Positions 41,741 to 53,638 of a DNA stretch of 64,000 nt are shown here, piece after piece. Each line of letters begins with the position of its first letter. The stretch's first letter is position 1. The stretch covers positions 4,683,501 through 4,747,500 of the forward strand of contig OU696575.1 of NCBI GenBank assembly GCA_916048095.2, written 5' to 3'. A program made the translations under genes and the position numbers. The notes beneath the pieces were generated by a model. That model saw nothing but the letters and a program-made list of their open reading frames with translations, did not search any database and was not told where the DNA came from. Source of the DNA: Sacculina carcini. Lineage: Eukaryota > Arthropoda > Thecostraca > Sacculinidae.

Positions 41741-44700
41741 CCATTCACAATAAAAAAAGAAAGGAAGCAGCAACTGTGCTAAAGACAATGCTAAGTAAGA
41801 CAACGAGGAGAATTGAAAGAAACATGATACGGAGAAATACTTGAACAATATCACAGAGAGGCGAAAGGAGAGAGAGAGTGAGAGACGGGATCAAATGAAA
41901 TGTCAAAAATGTAAAGGTGAGGCCGACGGCGGAACGACCAAAATTTAGAGGCGCGGATAATATGAGAGGGAAGATAATTATACAAGCAAGCGACGTACAA
42001 GAATAACGATTTAGAGAACCAGGAAGATTCTTTAGATGCACGAGAACAAGCGAGAGGAAGAAGGCGACGAGAAGAGTGTGAGTCAGTGGGAGTGAGAAGA
42101 TTAGCAAGATAAGAAGGTTGGTGAGGATCATGCAGGATCTTGTAAATGAGACAGCAAAGGCGGAAGTGAATTAGTGGGATGATAGGAAGCCAGTGGAGTT
42201 GAAAAAGGTGAGAAGTGTGGCGAAAAAAGGTAGGATGAAATATGAATCCACAAGATTGGTTAATCACACGCTGAAGTATTAAGAGATGAGAACGAGGAGC
42301 ACTAAAGTAGAGCGAGCTGCAGTAGTCTAATCTGGGAAAATGAGAGTATTAACAAGAGTGATGGCGGAATTTCTGTCAAGATAGGGACATATAGGGTAGA
42401 GAGAGCGCAGAATAAGACGACAAGTGCGAGCGACATAAACGATATTATCAAAGCAGGAGAGCGAAGAGACAAATATTGAGCCAAGGTTGCGAACAGCAGT
42501 AGAGATAGGAAATGGGAGAAGAGGAGGTGAGATACGAGGTGGATGGAGGACGATTAACTCAGACTTATAAGTATTCAAATACAGCTGCCGAGAGGCGGCC
42601 CATAAGGAAATATCAGAAAGTATATAAGAGAGAAAGGAGGGAGTATCTGGAGTGACAGGAATGAAGAATTGGATGTCATCGGCATACATTTTGTAAGTAA
42701 TGGAATGTTTTCGAAGAACAGGGCAAGGAGAAGACACAAAGATTAAATAATAGTGGGCCAAGGAAGGAACCTTGCGGAACACCAGATCGAAGGGGGAAGT
42801 GAGCAGAAGTGGAGGAATTTAATTCAACTGAGTAACTACGATAAGTGAGGTAAGATTTCAGAAGAGAAAGGGCGGAAGAAGATAAAACGAAACAGGAAAG
42901 AACACGAATAAAAATAGGGTGACTAACAAGATCAAAAGCAGAGGACATATCAAGTAATACCAAGAGGACAGATCACGGTAGGAGAAGTATGAAAGGAAGT
43001 CATTGCACAATAAAATAAGTACAGATTCAGTAGAGTGAGCTGAGCGAAAACCAGATTAACACGGGTGAAGGAATTTAGAGATTTAAGGAGAGAATTGTAA
43101 TGAAATAGCGGATTCAAGGAGTTTGGAGGGAAGACTGAACAGAGATATAGGACGGTAGCTCGTGAGAGCAGTGGGATCAAGAGTAGGCTTTTTATTGCGG
43201 CGGGTTCGTGTATGTTCACTTCAGTTAATTTATACACTTATTTAACTTAATATTATTATGTTTTCGTAAATTTGATTCAATAGTGTGTGATCAGAAATGC
43301 TTGTTGTATGTTTACATGTCGCGCATATGGTTCGTGTTTGTGCCTAGCGAGCATCATTGTGTATTTGCATAGCGGCGCATATGTACACAGGTGGTTTGTG
43401 GCTGCGCCTAGCCGGCATCGGTGTGTTAGTTTAGCGGCATATTCGCGGGGGCAATGCCCGATAGATGTTACCCCGCGCACGCATGGCAACGACCCCGATG
43501 AGTGAGTAGTATTTGTCGCGTAGCACCGGATCACCACCGTCGGTCATGTGATCACGTTCACAGTGTTTGCTGGTGATATCGTGACTATCACGTGACCGGG
43601 GGATCGATAAAGCTGCCGGTTGACAGAAAGCAAAAACAGACGTGTATTGTCAACCGTGCGAATCGTGTGTCTCGTCTGGTCTGTCCACTTGGTGAAAGTC
43701 GGGTGTCAAGACGATAGAGCAAGGTGTGTATTTCTGCTGCTCACTCGTTCCTTGCCCGCTATTGTCCATTATTACACGCATATTAAACTATTAGTTAGGC
43801 CGCCTTTAGATAGCACTGTTGCCGGCTGCGCATTGCCCCACTTGTGTTCACTGTTGCGCGTGTCTGTACTTTGTATATTGCACTTGTATTTTGTATATTG
43901 CACTTGTATTTTGTATATATTTGTATTGTGTCATTGTGTTCTCGTTTGGTAAATACAACTAAATACTGATCGTTTGGTAAATACTGATCGGTTATTGCTT
44001 GTGGCGAAATTAACCAGCAGTCCATAAGCGCTGACAGTGACGTGGTTAAATACAGCAGCCGGCGTCACATCATTATAATGGGGCGGGCAATTGCATGTTT
44101 GTCTGCCAAGAAAACACCATGCATAAAAGAAGAGTTGATAAGGTGGATAAGGTAAGGCACAAAATATGGAAGAGACACTGAAATAGCTCGAAAATTCATT
44201 GAGTCCGAGGGAGAGTGGGACACCTTGATTGAGGGCAGAATGGGAGAAATGGGATCCCTTGATTGAGGGGAAATTTTCTGGAAGTCCAAGTATGAGAGAG
44301 GGAGGATCGGTGCGGAGAGATATTCTTCAAAACAGAATCCATTTTTGCGGAGAAAAAAAACGCAAACTGAGAGGCTGTTAGATCACGGGAGGTAGAAGGA
44401 CATTGAAGACTGCAGAGAGAATTGAGAGAGGACCAAGGATATTTAGAAAAGCGGGAAAGGACAGCAAGTTTTGATTTGTAAAACACAAGTTTGGCGATCT
44501 ATAATGCAGAAACATACGACGACAGGACAAGGCAAAGTTGTTCCCAATCCTGTGAAGAACGAGTTCTACTCCGGACAGTTTCGGCACGCCGCTGAGTATG
44601 TTTAAGATAATGAAGATGAGAAGAGAACCAAGGGTGAGAAGAAGTGACAGGTTTAGAACGAGTGACAAAAGGAAACATAAAATCATTTATACCATAGATA

Positions 44701-45045
44701 ACATCTTAAATGGCGGGAAAAATATCGCAGGGAGGGAGCCAGTAGAAGCGATCGAGAGGAAGAAAAGGAAGATAAAAGTGAAGTAAATTTAGCAGGATCA
44801 AACTTTTTGTAATTGCGGTATGATATTGGTGGAGGACAAGCAGCATGGGAGAAAGGAAGTGGATAAATCACGAGACAATGGTCAGAAACATTTGAATCAG
44901 GAGGCAATGTGAAAACATCAGGAAGAGGACGGTCCATGCAACCATGAAATTGCGGTTCAACCTGTTCCATGGTCGAGTCGTCGGCGATTAAGAAGACCCT
45001 ACCGTTGTTTTTACAGTAAAGAGAGTTAGACCACAATCCGTCGAA
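41741..45045 (-). mobile_element. L2/CR1-like LINE with nested solo LTR
   Basis: Minus-strand LINE related to 9167-13658. From its 5' truncated end: endonuclease end (VFTLPPDSNVSDHCLVIY), linker, then after the solo LTR the RT: KKPTLDPT, SYRPISLFSLPSKLLE, VLLDMSSAFDLVSHP, SGVPQGSFLGPLLFN, catalytic MYADDIQFFI (ADD intact), and the post-RT domain HWLPIIPLIHFRLCCLIYK. Multiple frameshifts. With the insertion and one TTAT copy removed, the reading frame runs on through the junction. It ends near 41741. Confidence 0.85.
43196..44072. repeat. Solo LTR, 877 bp
   Basis: TG at 43196 and CA at 44072, flanked by TTAT at 43192-43195 and 44073-44076. The insertion splits a LINE codon sequence that becomes continuous (ARPI then KKPT) on removal. 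No coding sequence inside. Contains a direct repeat TTGTATATTGCACTTGTATT near 43873-43910. Orientation is not certain. No other copy of this LTR was noticed in the window. Confidence 0.85.
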
Positions 45046-45290
45046 CTTTAAAAAATATTATGTTTATAGGTGCATGAGGTATATGTTAGTCCATCCATCT
45101 ATCAACCATATTGTATCTGTGTAAGTTTGTTATCCTGTTTGTTTGCGCTTCTATACATAATATACTTTTCTTCTGTCTGTAATTTACTAGAGCTTTACCT
45201 TCCTGATACAATATTTGTGCGTTAAAGTGAATACACGTTGTTGTTGTAGATGCTACTGTAGAGCGTGCGGTCAATGACCCGCTGATTCAC
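45046..45290. other. Laminin intron next to exon
   Basis: No repeat or gene recognised between the LINE 5' end and the donor of the LE4/LE5 exon. Confidence 0.5.
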
Positions 45291-45516
45291 CTTGGGCATA
45301 TCCACTGGCCGACCTACATTCCGAGCTGTGTCCGTAGCAGAAGCACGGCGTACAGCCCAGTCGATTCTGGTCGTTCAACGCGAAATAGCCAGGCTTGCAG
45401 CGGTCGCAGGTCAAGCCTTCCACGTGCCGCTTGCAGCGACACTGGCCACTGGATGAGTTGCACTGTGGTGGACTGTCGACAGAGCCGGCCGTTACGCAGC
45501 CACAAGGAGAACAACC
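45291..45516 (-). CDS. LAMC1: Laminin gamma exon: LE4 and start of LE5
   Basis: A 226-bp exon encoding GCSPCGCVTAGS, CRCKRHVEGLTCDRC, KPGYFALND, then GCTPCFCYGHSSEC and the end SASGYAQ. This is LE4 followed by the first half of LE5, which LamB interrupts in gamma chains. The acceptor is TTGGCAG before GGTTGT; the donor is GCCCAAG followed by gtgaat, phase 1. An N-S-S sequon is present. The next exon is 25.9 kb away, and that intron contains most of the nested retroelements and the tRNA gene. Confidence 0.93.
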
Positions 45517-46664
45517 CTGCCAAACACGAATATCCCACAAGACAATGCAGTTTGTTCCCGAACGAGGTAGCCTGTGTGGGACTTTGTGGTGCTGAGTGTC
45601 ATTTGCACGTACTCATTTCGCTAGCTGCAAATACAGTATATCGCGCCTGATAACAACCTCAAAATATCTGCTGTTCGGAAGTTAGTAGAAAGAGAGAGAG
45701 AGAGAGAGATAAAGACAGAAAGGAAATTTAATGGACGAACACATACAAACTTCATCCCAACTTAATGTTCAAACAATGACACATATTTGTTATCATTTCG
45801 ACGGATGACGCGGATAAAATTTCAGACCCGCATGTTGCGCGGCACTGTAAGAAAAGTGCACGAGGTAAGCGGAAAATAGAGTTCCGCTTTTACTTGCCCC
45901 TTGCGATACGCCGCCGATACGCCGGCAGTATTATATCACTCTGTTATAGAAGTAACTGTCACACAAACGCGCACGCATGGCATATACACATATCCAATAC
46001 AATGAAACACAAGGCCTTCAGCAACCAATCAGCGTTTAGTATCTGAACAACAGGCCATCACCATGACACATTCACGTGTCATTATTGACAATACGCACTC
46101 ATACGTACAAGTTGCGCATACGCACATACACGAACACGTACAGACCATACGCAATACGGGACTACGCAGTACACGAGTACACGCAGTAACACTATAGAAA
46201 CACGTCTCAATGCGAAAAAGGCACAACAAAATACATATAGCTATGACATCCATTTGCATCATTTCGTCCATGCTGCCGTAGTGTTTAGCTTTGCAAAAAC
46301 TTGCACAATAACTCCAAATTTTTGCACCCTTAAGCATGAAAACGCTGCCTTTCGGATGTTCTATGAGCCAAAACACCATTAATACAAATATTTACACAGG
46401 ATTTTATCAACTATATGATCGTGGTAGCTTAAATATTATATTAAAGGCAAAATAATTGAAAAAATATAAGATAAAAATCATTTATCTCTAGAAAGAAATG
46501 TTTAGCACATATGTCAATGTGAAAATGCATTCTGGAATGTAACGTTGACCAGGCTCTTCACGTTGATTCATCAAACGAACCGCAAAGACTTGTTAGTAAT
46601 CCAAGCTAGTGATATTGAAATTAAAACACAGCTCGGTAAATTTAAAACGTATGCAATGAATTAC
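45517..46664. other. Laminin intron
   Basis: Unique-looking AT-rich sequence with a (GA)n run at about 45690-45710. ORFs are short with no domain. Nothing else supported. Confidence 0.6.
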
Positions 46665-46774
46665 CTGTTCAGAGAAATGATGGAAGTCAGGCAAGCACTG
46701 GTCGCATTTATCTCCAGTCACTCCAGGCTTACATGTGCATACACCTTGAGTGTTGCATTGAAGACTGCGTGACC
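46665..46774 (-). CDS. LAMC1: Laminin gamma exon: LE repeat 3
   Basis: Encodes [27 protein letters not shown] and [10 protein letters not shown], completing LE3. The acceptor is ATATCAG before GGTCAC; the donor is GAACAG followed by gtaatt, which leaves the frame in phase 0. The upstream intron of 6.1 kb holds LINE H. The pattern CKPGVxGDKCDxC is typical of laminin gamma LE3. Confidence 0.92.
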
Positions 46775-48124
46775 CTGATATAATCATCAAAACCATGGGT
46801 ATACACTTCTACTATATTATTGATTATACGTGTTAGCGTATGCTAATATCGAGCTGGGAGATGTACAAATGATGATGATGGATGGGGGAAGATGTGTTGG
46901 AATAAATGCCATTGAAAGTTCTCTTCGCACCGACCCGATCGCGGAATATATTCTAATATGCTTGTATCAATGTTCCCACCGAGTTGTCTCCGCAGAAATG
47001 AGTCAAAGACTCGTAGCTCCTGCCTTCCAGAGATCATACTTATGTTTGAATATTTGTGTTACTAAACCGACCCCCCCACTGTTCTGCAGTGAGGAGGGTG
47101 GCTAGACATCCGACAGGAATAAAACAAAACATGCTGCAAGGGCAAATGAGCTATCTGATAGCCAACGGCCATCTAACAAGCTCCCATTTTACAAACGTGT
47201 TATCATTTTTTTATTTGTGCCTACTCCCTGCTCGCTGTGATGTTCCTGTCAGTTGTGTTTTCTTCGCGCCTGTGTATAAATATGTGCGCTATATTAAATA
47301 TATGTTGTTGTTGTTGTTGTTGTTGTTGTTGTGTTGTAGTCTGGTTGACAATTTCCTTCGGTAATTTATTCCAATAATTTATTGACATGTTTGGGAAGCT
47401 ATAATATTGCACATCTGAGATAAGATAATATCACATCTGTGATAAGATCCACCTCCTGGATACGCTCATGCACCCATTTAGGTTTTTTAAGTGAGGGGGT
47501 ATGTGGTGTTATCCAACAAACACACAACAAACATACATTCATCATTTATCGTCATATTTGGAAGTGTTCATCGTGTCACCCAGTGTTCGGTGAAGGATTT
47601 TTTTTCAACATGAAAATATGTCGGTGTTTATATTCCCTGTTATACTTTGTCCTTACTAGCTCTTGTTTTCTTCCTTCTCAGCTCCCGTTTTGATGTAATT
47701 ATTGCTCTTGTATCTCTTTATCTCATGTTTATCACGCCTTTGTTGATTAGTGCGCCATATCAAATACACGGTTGTTGTTGTTGTTGCATGTGTTCGTTCA
47801 GTTTTCAGTGTGTGTATGCGTGTATGTGTGTATGTCAACACTGCGGCCCTGGTTACCGCCAAGCGGTCAGTCTGCCTCGCTTGTCTCGCTTGTATGTCCT
47901 GCAATACAACCACTCGGGTGTTCTGTGTGTTTGATTACAGTGCCCTAAATGGAAATCGGTTCCATATCTGACAGGCTCAGTATCTGCAATTGTCCGAATG
48001 AAAATGGATTCAGACACCGGACCTTGGTTTTCGGAAGCTTTGAAATCTCTGAGAAGTATACCAGATAGTATAGAAAGTGAGACAGAATATACACTTATCA
48101 GTATATCAGTATATACTTGCCTTT
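46775..48124. other. Laminin intron with two (TTG)n-tailed repeats
   Basis: Holds retroposon tails at 47265-47330 and 47735-47785 on the plus strand (GCGC(T/C)ATAT then AAAT and (TTG)n). On the minus strand at 47340-47412 is a LINE-like C-terminal piece FPNMSINYWNKLPKEIVNQT. No gene. Confidence 0.5.
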
Positions 48125-48340
48125 TCATTTGATATTATCTTTTAGTTTTGCTTCCTTCTTCATCAGTTCTTATCTTCCTGACTAAACTTTTTTTCTCAAA
48201 CTCTCACTATAGAGTTTAGAGTGAGAGTTTGTAATATATTTAGAGTCTAAACATAAGCTCCGCTCACCCGGTATATGGGTCTACTGCAACGTGGTAATAT
48301 TTTTACACTATCCCTATGACACTATATTTGTCTGTCGATT
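48125..48340 (-). repeat. Dispersed repeat R, fourth copy (diverged)
   Basis: In reverse complement it shows ATAGGGATAGTGTAA, ATTACCACGTTGCAGTAG, CCCATATACCGGGTGAGC and TGATGAAGAAGGAAGCAAAA, in the same order as the other copies. It includes a perfect 12-bp hairpin (48197-48208 with 48220-48231). Confidence 0.55.
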
Positions 48341-48780
48341 TCCCTATGACAATAGATCAATAATATTGAAATAACAAATAAAAAGGATTTATATTATAGG
48401 ATTATATGAAATTAATATGGTTATGAAACTTCGGATAATAATATATTCAGATTAAAGAAGGATTAAAATTGTAACAATTAACTATTTGATATTTAACTAA
48501 CTAATATTTAAATAACTAATTGATATTTAAATAACTAATTGATATTTAATCACTATTAATATTAATTTGATAATTAAATAACTAATTGATATTAAAATCA
48601 CTATTGATATTAATTTGATATTTAAATAACTAATTTATATTTAACTATTAAATATCAATTACTGTAAATAATGTATTATGGATCACAAAATTCTGGGGGT
48701 ATTCACGTACTGGTGCTTGAGAGACTGTGTGTGTGTGTACTCACAGTTGTACTCACAGTTGTAGTTTACAGGAAATGAGC
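48341..48780. repeat. AT-rich direct repeats
   Basis: TTAAATAACTAATTGATATT-type units repeated from about 48490 to 48660, then a short (TG)n. No gene. Confidence 0.7.
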
Positions 48781-48785
48781 AGGGC

Positions 48786-51672
48786 TCAGACTGTCCTGTC
48801 TCCATACCCACATTTATCTAACCTATGCTTGAACTGTGCTATACTGTTTGATTGAACTATTTCTTTACCCAAACGGTTCCATATATCTATACACCTACTT
48901 GGGAAACTGTACTTCTTTATATCCCTTAATACCCGGGCTTGCTGTAGACATTTATTGTGTCCCCTATGGTCCCTCGTACTCCAAACCACCCAATCTTTCC
49001 TATCCAATCGTTCCATACCAAGGCTGTGCTTGAAAACGTTTATTAAATCCCCCCTTAACCTTCTCTTTTCCAGTGACGACAACCCAATTTTCTCTAACCT
49101 TTTTTCATAGTTCAACGAACTCAATGATGTTAACAGCTTAGTCGCTACTTTTTGGACTTTCTCTAACCTAGCGATATGTTTTTTATTGTGGGGAGCCCAA
49201 ATTACTGCCGCGTATTCTAGTGGGTGCCTTATCACATTTTTTTCCATTTTTTTACCACTTACTCATACATGAAGTTAAATGAGACCCTTATTTTCTTTAT
49301 GGTTCTATACGCCGCATTCACTACTCTTGTTATATGCCTCTCCGGCGACAGATCATCCTCAATAGTTACACCCAAATCTCTTTCGGCAGTCACCTTCTGC
49401 AGTTTGTGCTCGCCCAACATATAACATCTCGATGGTCTGAGTTTTCCTTTACCAAATTCCATAACGTGGCACTTGCTGGCATTAAACTCCATGCCCCATT
49501 CCCTACTCCACTCACATAGCCTGTCTAGATCCTCTTGCAATTTTTGGCAGCTGGTCCGATCTTTCACTCTTCTCAAAATTTTCGCATCATCTGCAAACAT
49601 GTTCACGTAACTGCCTATTCTCTCCGTCATTTGATTTATGTACACCAGGAACATTATCGGTCCAAGCACTGATGCTTGAGGGACGCCACTTGTGACTTCT
49701 CTCCACGTCGATTTGGCACCTCTTACAACTGTTCTCATTTTACGTCCGCTCAAATAATCTCTCATCCAATCCAAAAGCTTTCCACGTATCCCTCCTTCAT
49801 GCTCAATTTGCCACAATAACTTGTTTCGTGGAACCCTGTCGAACGCCTTTTTCAGGTCCAGATATACACAATCGACCCATCCATCTCTTCCCTGCACTGT
49901 ATCTATCACCCTAGAATAAAAACTCATCAAGTTCGCAACACAAGACCTTCCACTCCTGAATCCATACTGTGTCTCATTTAAAATACTGTTATCCTCCAAA
50001 TATGATACCCATCTGTCCTTAATGATCGACTCCACCAATTTACACATGACGCTTGTTAGTGAGATCGGCCTGTAATTCAGCGGTTTGTCTCTCTCTCCTC
50101 CTTTGTATATCGGTATTATATTCGCCAGCTTCCACTCCTGGGGAAGAATTCCTTGTGACAGGCTACCTTGGACAATATCGAACACCGGTGTGAGGAGTTC
50201 ATATCTACATTCTTTCAGGATCACCGCGGCGATATCATCTGGACCAACTGCTTTTCTGCATTGAAGACCACTCAGGCGCCTCTCAATCTCTTCGCGATAT
50301 ACTTCAATATAGTTGATTCCCAGTCTGGTATCAACTATCACCGGAGTTTCCAATCCGTCCTCAGTCGTAAATACCTCTTGAAACTTCCTGTTCATGATTT
50401 CACAAATATCTCCTGCTTCCTCGTAAATTTCGCCATCCACAATCAATTTGTCTATAGCAACCTTACTTTTCAATTTTTTGTTTAGAAACTTGTAAAACAA
50501 CTTTGGTTCATATTTACTCTTGTCTACAATGCTTTTCTCATATTGTCTTTCCTCCTGCCTTCTCACACTCACGTAATGGTTGCGTGCTTTTTTGAATTTC
50601 TCTCTATTTCTCAACGTATTCCGTCTTCTCATTCTTTTCCAAGCCTCTTCTTTTTGCACACGTGCCCTTTCACATTTTTTATTGAACCATTCTTTTTCAA
50701 CAGCATTTTTTTCTTTGAATTTTGGTACGAATTGTTGCACACCCCTTTTGTAGATCTCTAAAAAGGCATTGTATTTTCCTTGTACACTTTCTGCTTCCAG
50801 CAAGTCTTTCCAGTCTACTTCTGCGAAATATCTCTTCATACCGTCAAAATTACTTTTAGCGTAGTTCAATTTTGCCTGCGGTGGTACTCCTAAGCTTCCT
50901 GGCCCTTCATTCGTTCCTATTGTTGTAATCTCTATCATTATGTGATCACTCTTACCCAGAGGGCTTTCATAGTGAATATCCACTATCTCACCGGGATGAC
51001 CTGTGAAAACTAAATCCAACCTCGAGGGTTCATCATCACCTCTATACCTAGTAGGTTGCGTTACCCATTGCGTCATAAAGCCCTCAGTCATTAATTCTAG
51101 CAACATATATCCCCAGGAATTTTCATTACCATTGGTGACCCAATTTTCCCAATCTACTTCTTTTCAATTGAAGTATCCCATGAGTATGATTTCTCTCTGT
51201 CTCCCCATTATATTTGCTAACTCCTCCTTTGATTCAAGTAACATCTCACTATATTCTTCCTGCTTCCACGCAGCAGTTTTTGGTGGAACATACATTACTC
51301 CAATACATTTAACATTTTTACCATGTCTAATTTTCGTGCTCAAAAACTCTGCCTTACCTTTTCCAAAATGCGTATCTTCTATTGCTATATCCTTTCTCAC
51401 ACACATCATAACACCTCCCCAAATTTCCCCATCCTATCCCTTCTGATCACATTATAGTCTTCCTCCCTGAGGATAACATCAAAGTCCTGGGACAATTTCG
51501 TTTCTGTCATGCAAACAATATGAGGTTTCATTCTTCTCAAATAATCTTCCAATTCGCTTTTTATTGACATGAATCCATCTACATTTGTATATACAATCCT
51601 CAACCCATCTTCTCTACTGACCATTCCACCATTTTTTGTGCCTTTATTCAGTCGTGTCTCGGTTTGTACCAT
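48786..51672 (-). pseudogene. LINE H ORF2: endonuclease and reverse transcriptase
   Basis: Starts with the ATG at 51672 that overlaps the ORF1 stop. The endonuclease begins LRIVYTNVDGFMSIKSEL and IVCMTETKLS. After a frameshift, at the GDFN position it reads GYFN followed by a stop, so the catalytic Asp is lost and the frame broken. The long piece 49259-51106 has DLVFTGHPGEIV and GKSDHIMIEI, then RT: ANIIPIYKGG, NYRPISLTSVMCKLVE, YLDLKKAFDRVPRNKL, SGVPQASVLGPIMFLVYI and the catalytic NMFADDAKIL (intact). After a second frameshift comes the C-terminal domain (HPLEYAAVIWAPHNKKHI). Confidence 0.88.
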
Positions 51673-52703
51673 TTTCTGAGTCTTCCTTCCAGCACCCGCC
51701 AGTAAAAAACTTCCTTCTCCTTCTCAGTTCTTTGCATGTTCCTCTTCTTAGACTCCTGAAACAATTCTCTTCTTTTTTGCCTTTCCTCCTCATTGAGGTC
51801 CTCTCTTACCCAGACATTTTTCCATTTTTCTTCGTGTGACAACTTCCATGTCTTTCTTAGTACTTTGCTAGCCATCTCCTGACTTCTGAACTTGACCTTC
51901 AGTGGTCTCATGCTACCTTTCTCGTACTTTCCAAGTCTGAATACTTCCTGTATATCCCCTCCCGCTCCTTCTTCAACAGCACCAACAACGTCTTCCACCA
52001 CTTTCATCTCAACCTTCTTTCTTTCCCACCAGTTTGGGTACTCAGCCTCCTTCACTCCGAACAAAATGACACTCTGCTTTTTTTCCACAATGTCCCTCAC
52101 GACGTTTTCTTTTTGCTTCAGTACATGCACTACTTCCTTTTCGATTTTACTGTCTCTTTCTTCTTTTTGCTGCCTCATGACTTCCTTGAAATCCTGTATG
52201 ACCTCTCCTTGTTCTTTTGCCCATACTTCCTGGTTTTTCTTCAATTTCCCCAAGTCATCATCCTGTTGTTTTGCGGCATCCTCTCTCATTTTGAGCCTTT
52301 CTTTCAACCTTTCATTCACCTGCAAGACTTCTTGAATTCGATCTTTAAGTCCTGCATTTTCACTTTTCACTTTTTCATTCGTCTCATTCAACTCTATCAC
52401 TTGATTTCTCAATTCTTGCATCTCCTTCTGCATCTCCCCCATAACCACACCCAAGTCATTTTTCTCTCCCTCCTCACTTGGTCTCACTCTTTCTCTCATC
52501 TCTTTCAGGTCCCTCTCCAACTCGCCAATTCTCCTGGCGTTGTCTGCTACCTCTTTCTCAAGACCATGCTTTTCGGCGTCCGCCCCCCCTCTTTCTTCTA
52601 CAGGTCTTCCCACCTCCAACTGGCTTTCCTCTGTGCTCACACTGGTCTGTTTCTTTCTCCTTCCTGTCATTTTCCCTTGGAGACAGAACTGCTTTTGCCC
52701 CAC
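51648..52703 (-). CDS. LINE H ORF1: coiled-coil RNA-binding-type protein
   Basis: An intact 351-residue frame, possibly starting at the internal Met of MTGRRKKQTSVSTEE. Residues about 30-220 are rich in Glu, Lys and Gln with heptad spacing (LERDLKEMRERV, ELNETNEKVKSENAGLKDRI), a long coiled coil. After it, VILFGVKEAEYPNWWER, IQEVFRLGKYEKGSMRPLKV and VWVREDLNEEERQKRRELF resemble the RRM-like C-terminal part of ORF1 proteins of CR1/L1-type LINEs, which bind RNA and chaperone reverse transcription. The C-terminus overlaps the start of ORF2 by 25 nt. Confidence 0.82.
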   Translation of the reverse strand: MGQKQFCLQGKMTGRRKKQTSVSTEESQLEVGRPVEERGGADAEKHGLEKEVADNARRIGELERDLKEMRERVRPSEEGEKNDLGVVMGEMQKEMQELRNQVIELNETNEKVKSENAGLKDRIQEVLQVNERLKERLKMREDAAKQQDDDLGKLKKNQEVWAKEQGEVIQDFKEVMRQQKEERDSKIEKEVVHVLKQKENVVRDIVEKKQSVILFGVKEAEYPNWWERKKVEMKVVEDVVGAVEEGAGGDIQEVFRLGKYEKGSMRPLKVKFRSQEMASKVLRKTWKLSHEEKWKNVWVREDLNEEERQKRRELFQESKKRNMQRTEKEKEVFYWRVLEGRLRKWYKPRHD

Positions 52704-52763
52704 TCACCTGTTAATACAACTCGTTATGTTCAGTTGTTGATACAATGCCGAAATGCACTACAC

Positions 52764-52774
52764 TGTGTGTGTGT

Positions 52775-52814
<40 letters not shown>
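52764..52814. repeat. (TG)n microsatellite beside a laminin splice donor
   Basis: A (TG)n tract on the plus strand, so (CA)n in laminin transcripts. It begins about 20 nt after the GT of the donor at 52833-52834. Confidence 0.95.
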
Positions 52815-52815
<1 letters not shown>

Positions 52816-52834
52816 AGTGAAGTGATAGCCTCAC

Positions 52835-52920
52835 CGACAGTGTGACAATGGCACGGCTCACAGAAGCCGTCGCCTCGATCATAATGATTGTCCAGGCAAT
52901 ACTCACAATTGACACCGTCT
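52835..52920 (-). CDS. LAMC1: Laminin gamma exon: end of LE2, start of LE3
   Basis: A short 86-bp exon reading DGVNCEYCLDNHYDRG then CEPCHCHTVG. It completes LE2 and opens LE3. The acceptor is GTTTCAG before AGACGG; the donor is CTGTCG followed by gtgagg. In gene sense, a (CA)n tract of about 50 bp begins roughly 20 nt after the donor, followed directly by the 5' end of LINE H. Splice phase joins it to exons on both sides. The match is clear, although the open frame continues into the simple repeat. Confidence 0.9.
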
Positions 52921-53638
52921 CTGAAACAGCCATTCCATTCCACTCCATTTCGCAGACTTGCCATATATATTCAACAGCTGAATTATATACTCATATACAT
53001 CTATATTCATCGTAATTTCACAGACGTGCCTGCAATCTTAGCTTGGCTGTGCAGCCCAGGGCAATTTTTGCTTGTAAACTTCTGATATTTTCCAAAGTCA
53101 TCAGCAATGTGTCTACAATTGCACACTACCCATCTTAAATATTACAGACTGAAACAAGCTCAAGCCAAAGGGCTCTAAGAAAGTATAAAATTATTTCAAC
53201 CAGCTGATAATACAATGTTTCCAAAGATAAACCATGCTGCACATCAAGTTACTATCAATGACTAATCAATATAAAATTATCAATATACGTTGATATTTTG
53301 ATACTGTCGGGTCAAATAACTTACAACAATTAGATTGCAATTATCAGATAATTTAATTTAATATATAAATACATGAATTTATGAACAAACTAAATACATG
53401 GTCGTTCTATAACTCGTTAGGTACTTATAGGTCTAAATCTCTAAGTCTTTAATGTCTACAATATGCACATTTGAGAAGAAAACATTTAATGTACATACAC
53501 TTTCTTCCTTAAATATCATCAAATAATGTATGTATCATAGCTGTTTGAAAATAACGAACAGAAATCACACACTGATGAACTGCTGATTGTTCAGCGCATA
53601 TGCACGACTCAAGATGCACGCTGATTCACCGTGCTAAC
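52921..53638. other. Laminin intron
   Basis: AT-rich, no repeat or gene recognised. Confidence 0.6.

Larger units (their letters stand above)
48786..52735 (-). mobile_element. LINE H: nearly full-length two-ORF LINE (CR1/Rex1-like)
   Basis: Minus-strand non-LTR element in a laminin intron. ORF1 (51648-52703) is open. ORF2 consists of endonuclease and RT in four pieces broken by two frameshifts (near 51405 and 49250) and one stop (51164). No LTRs. The RT active site is intact but the endonuclease has lost its GDFN Asp. The 5' end lies close to the (TG)n at 52764-52814. It is the most complete LINE in the window. Confidence 0.9.
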
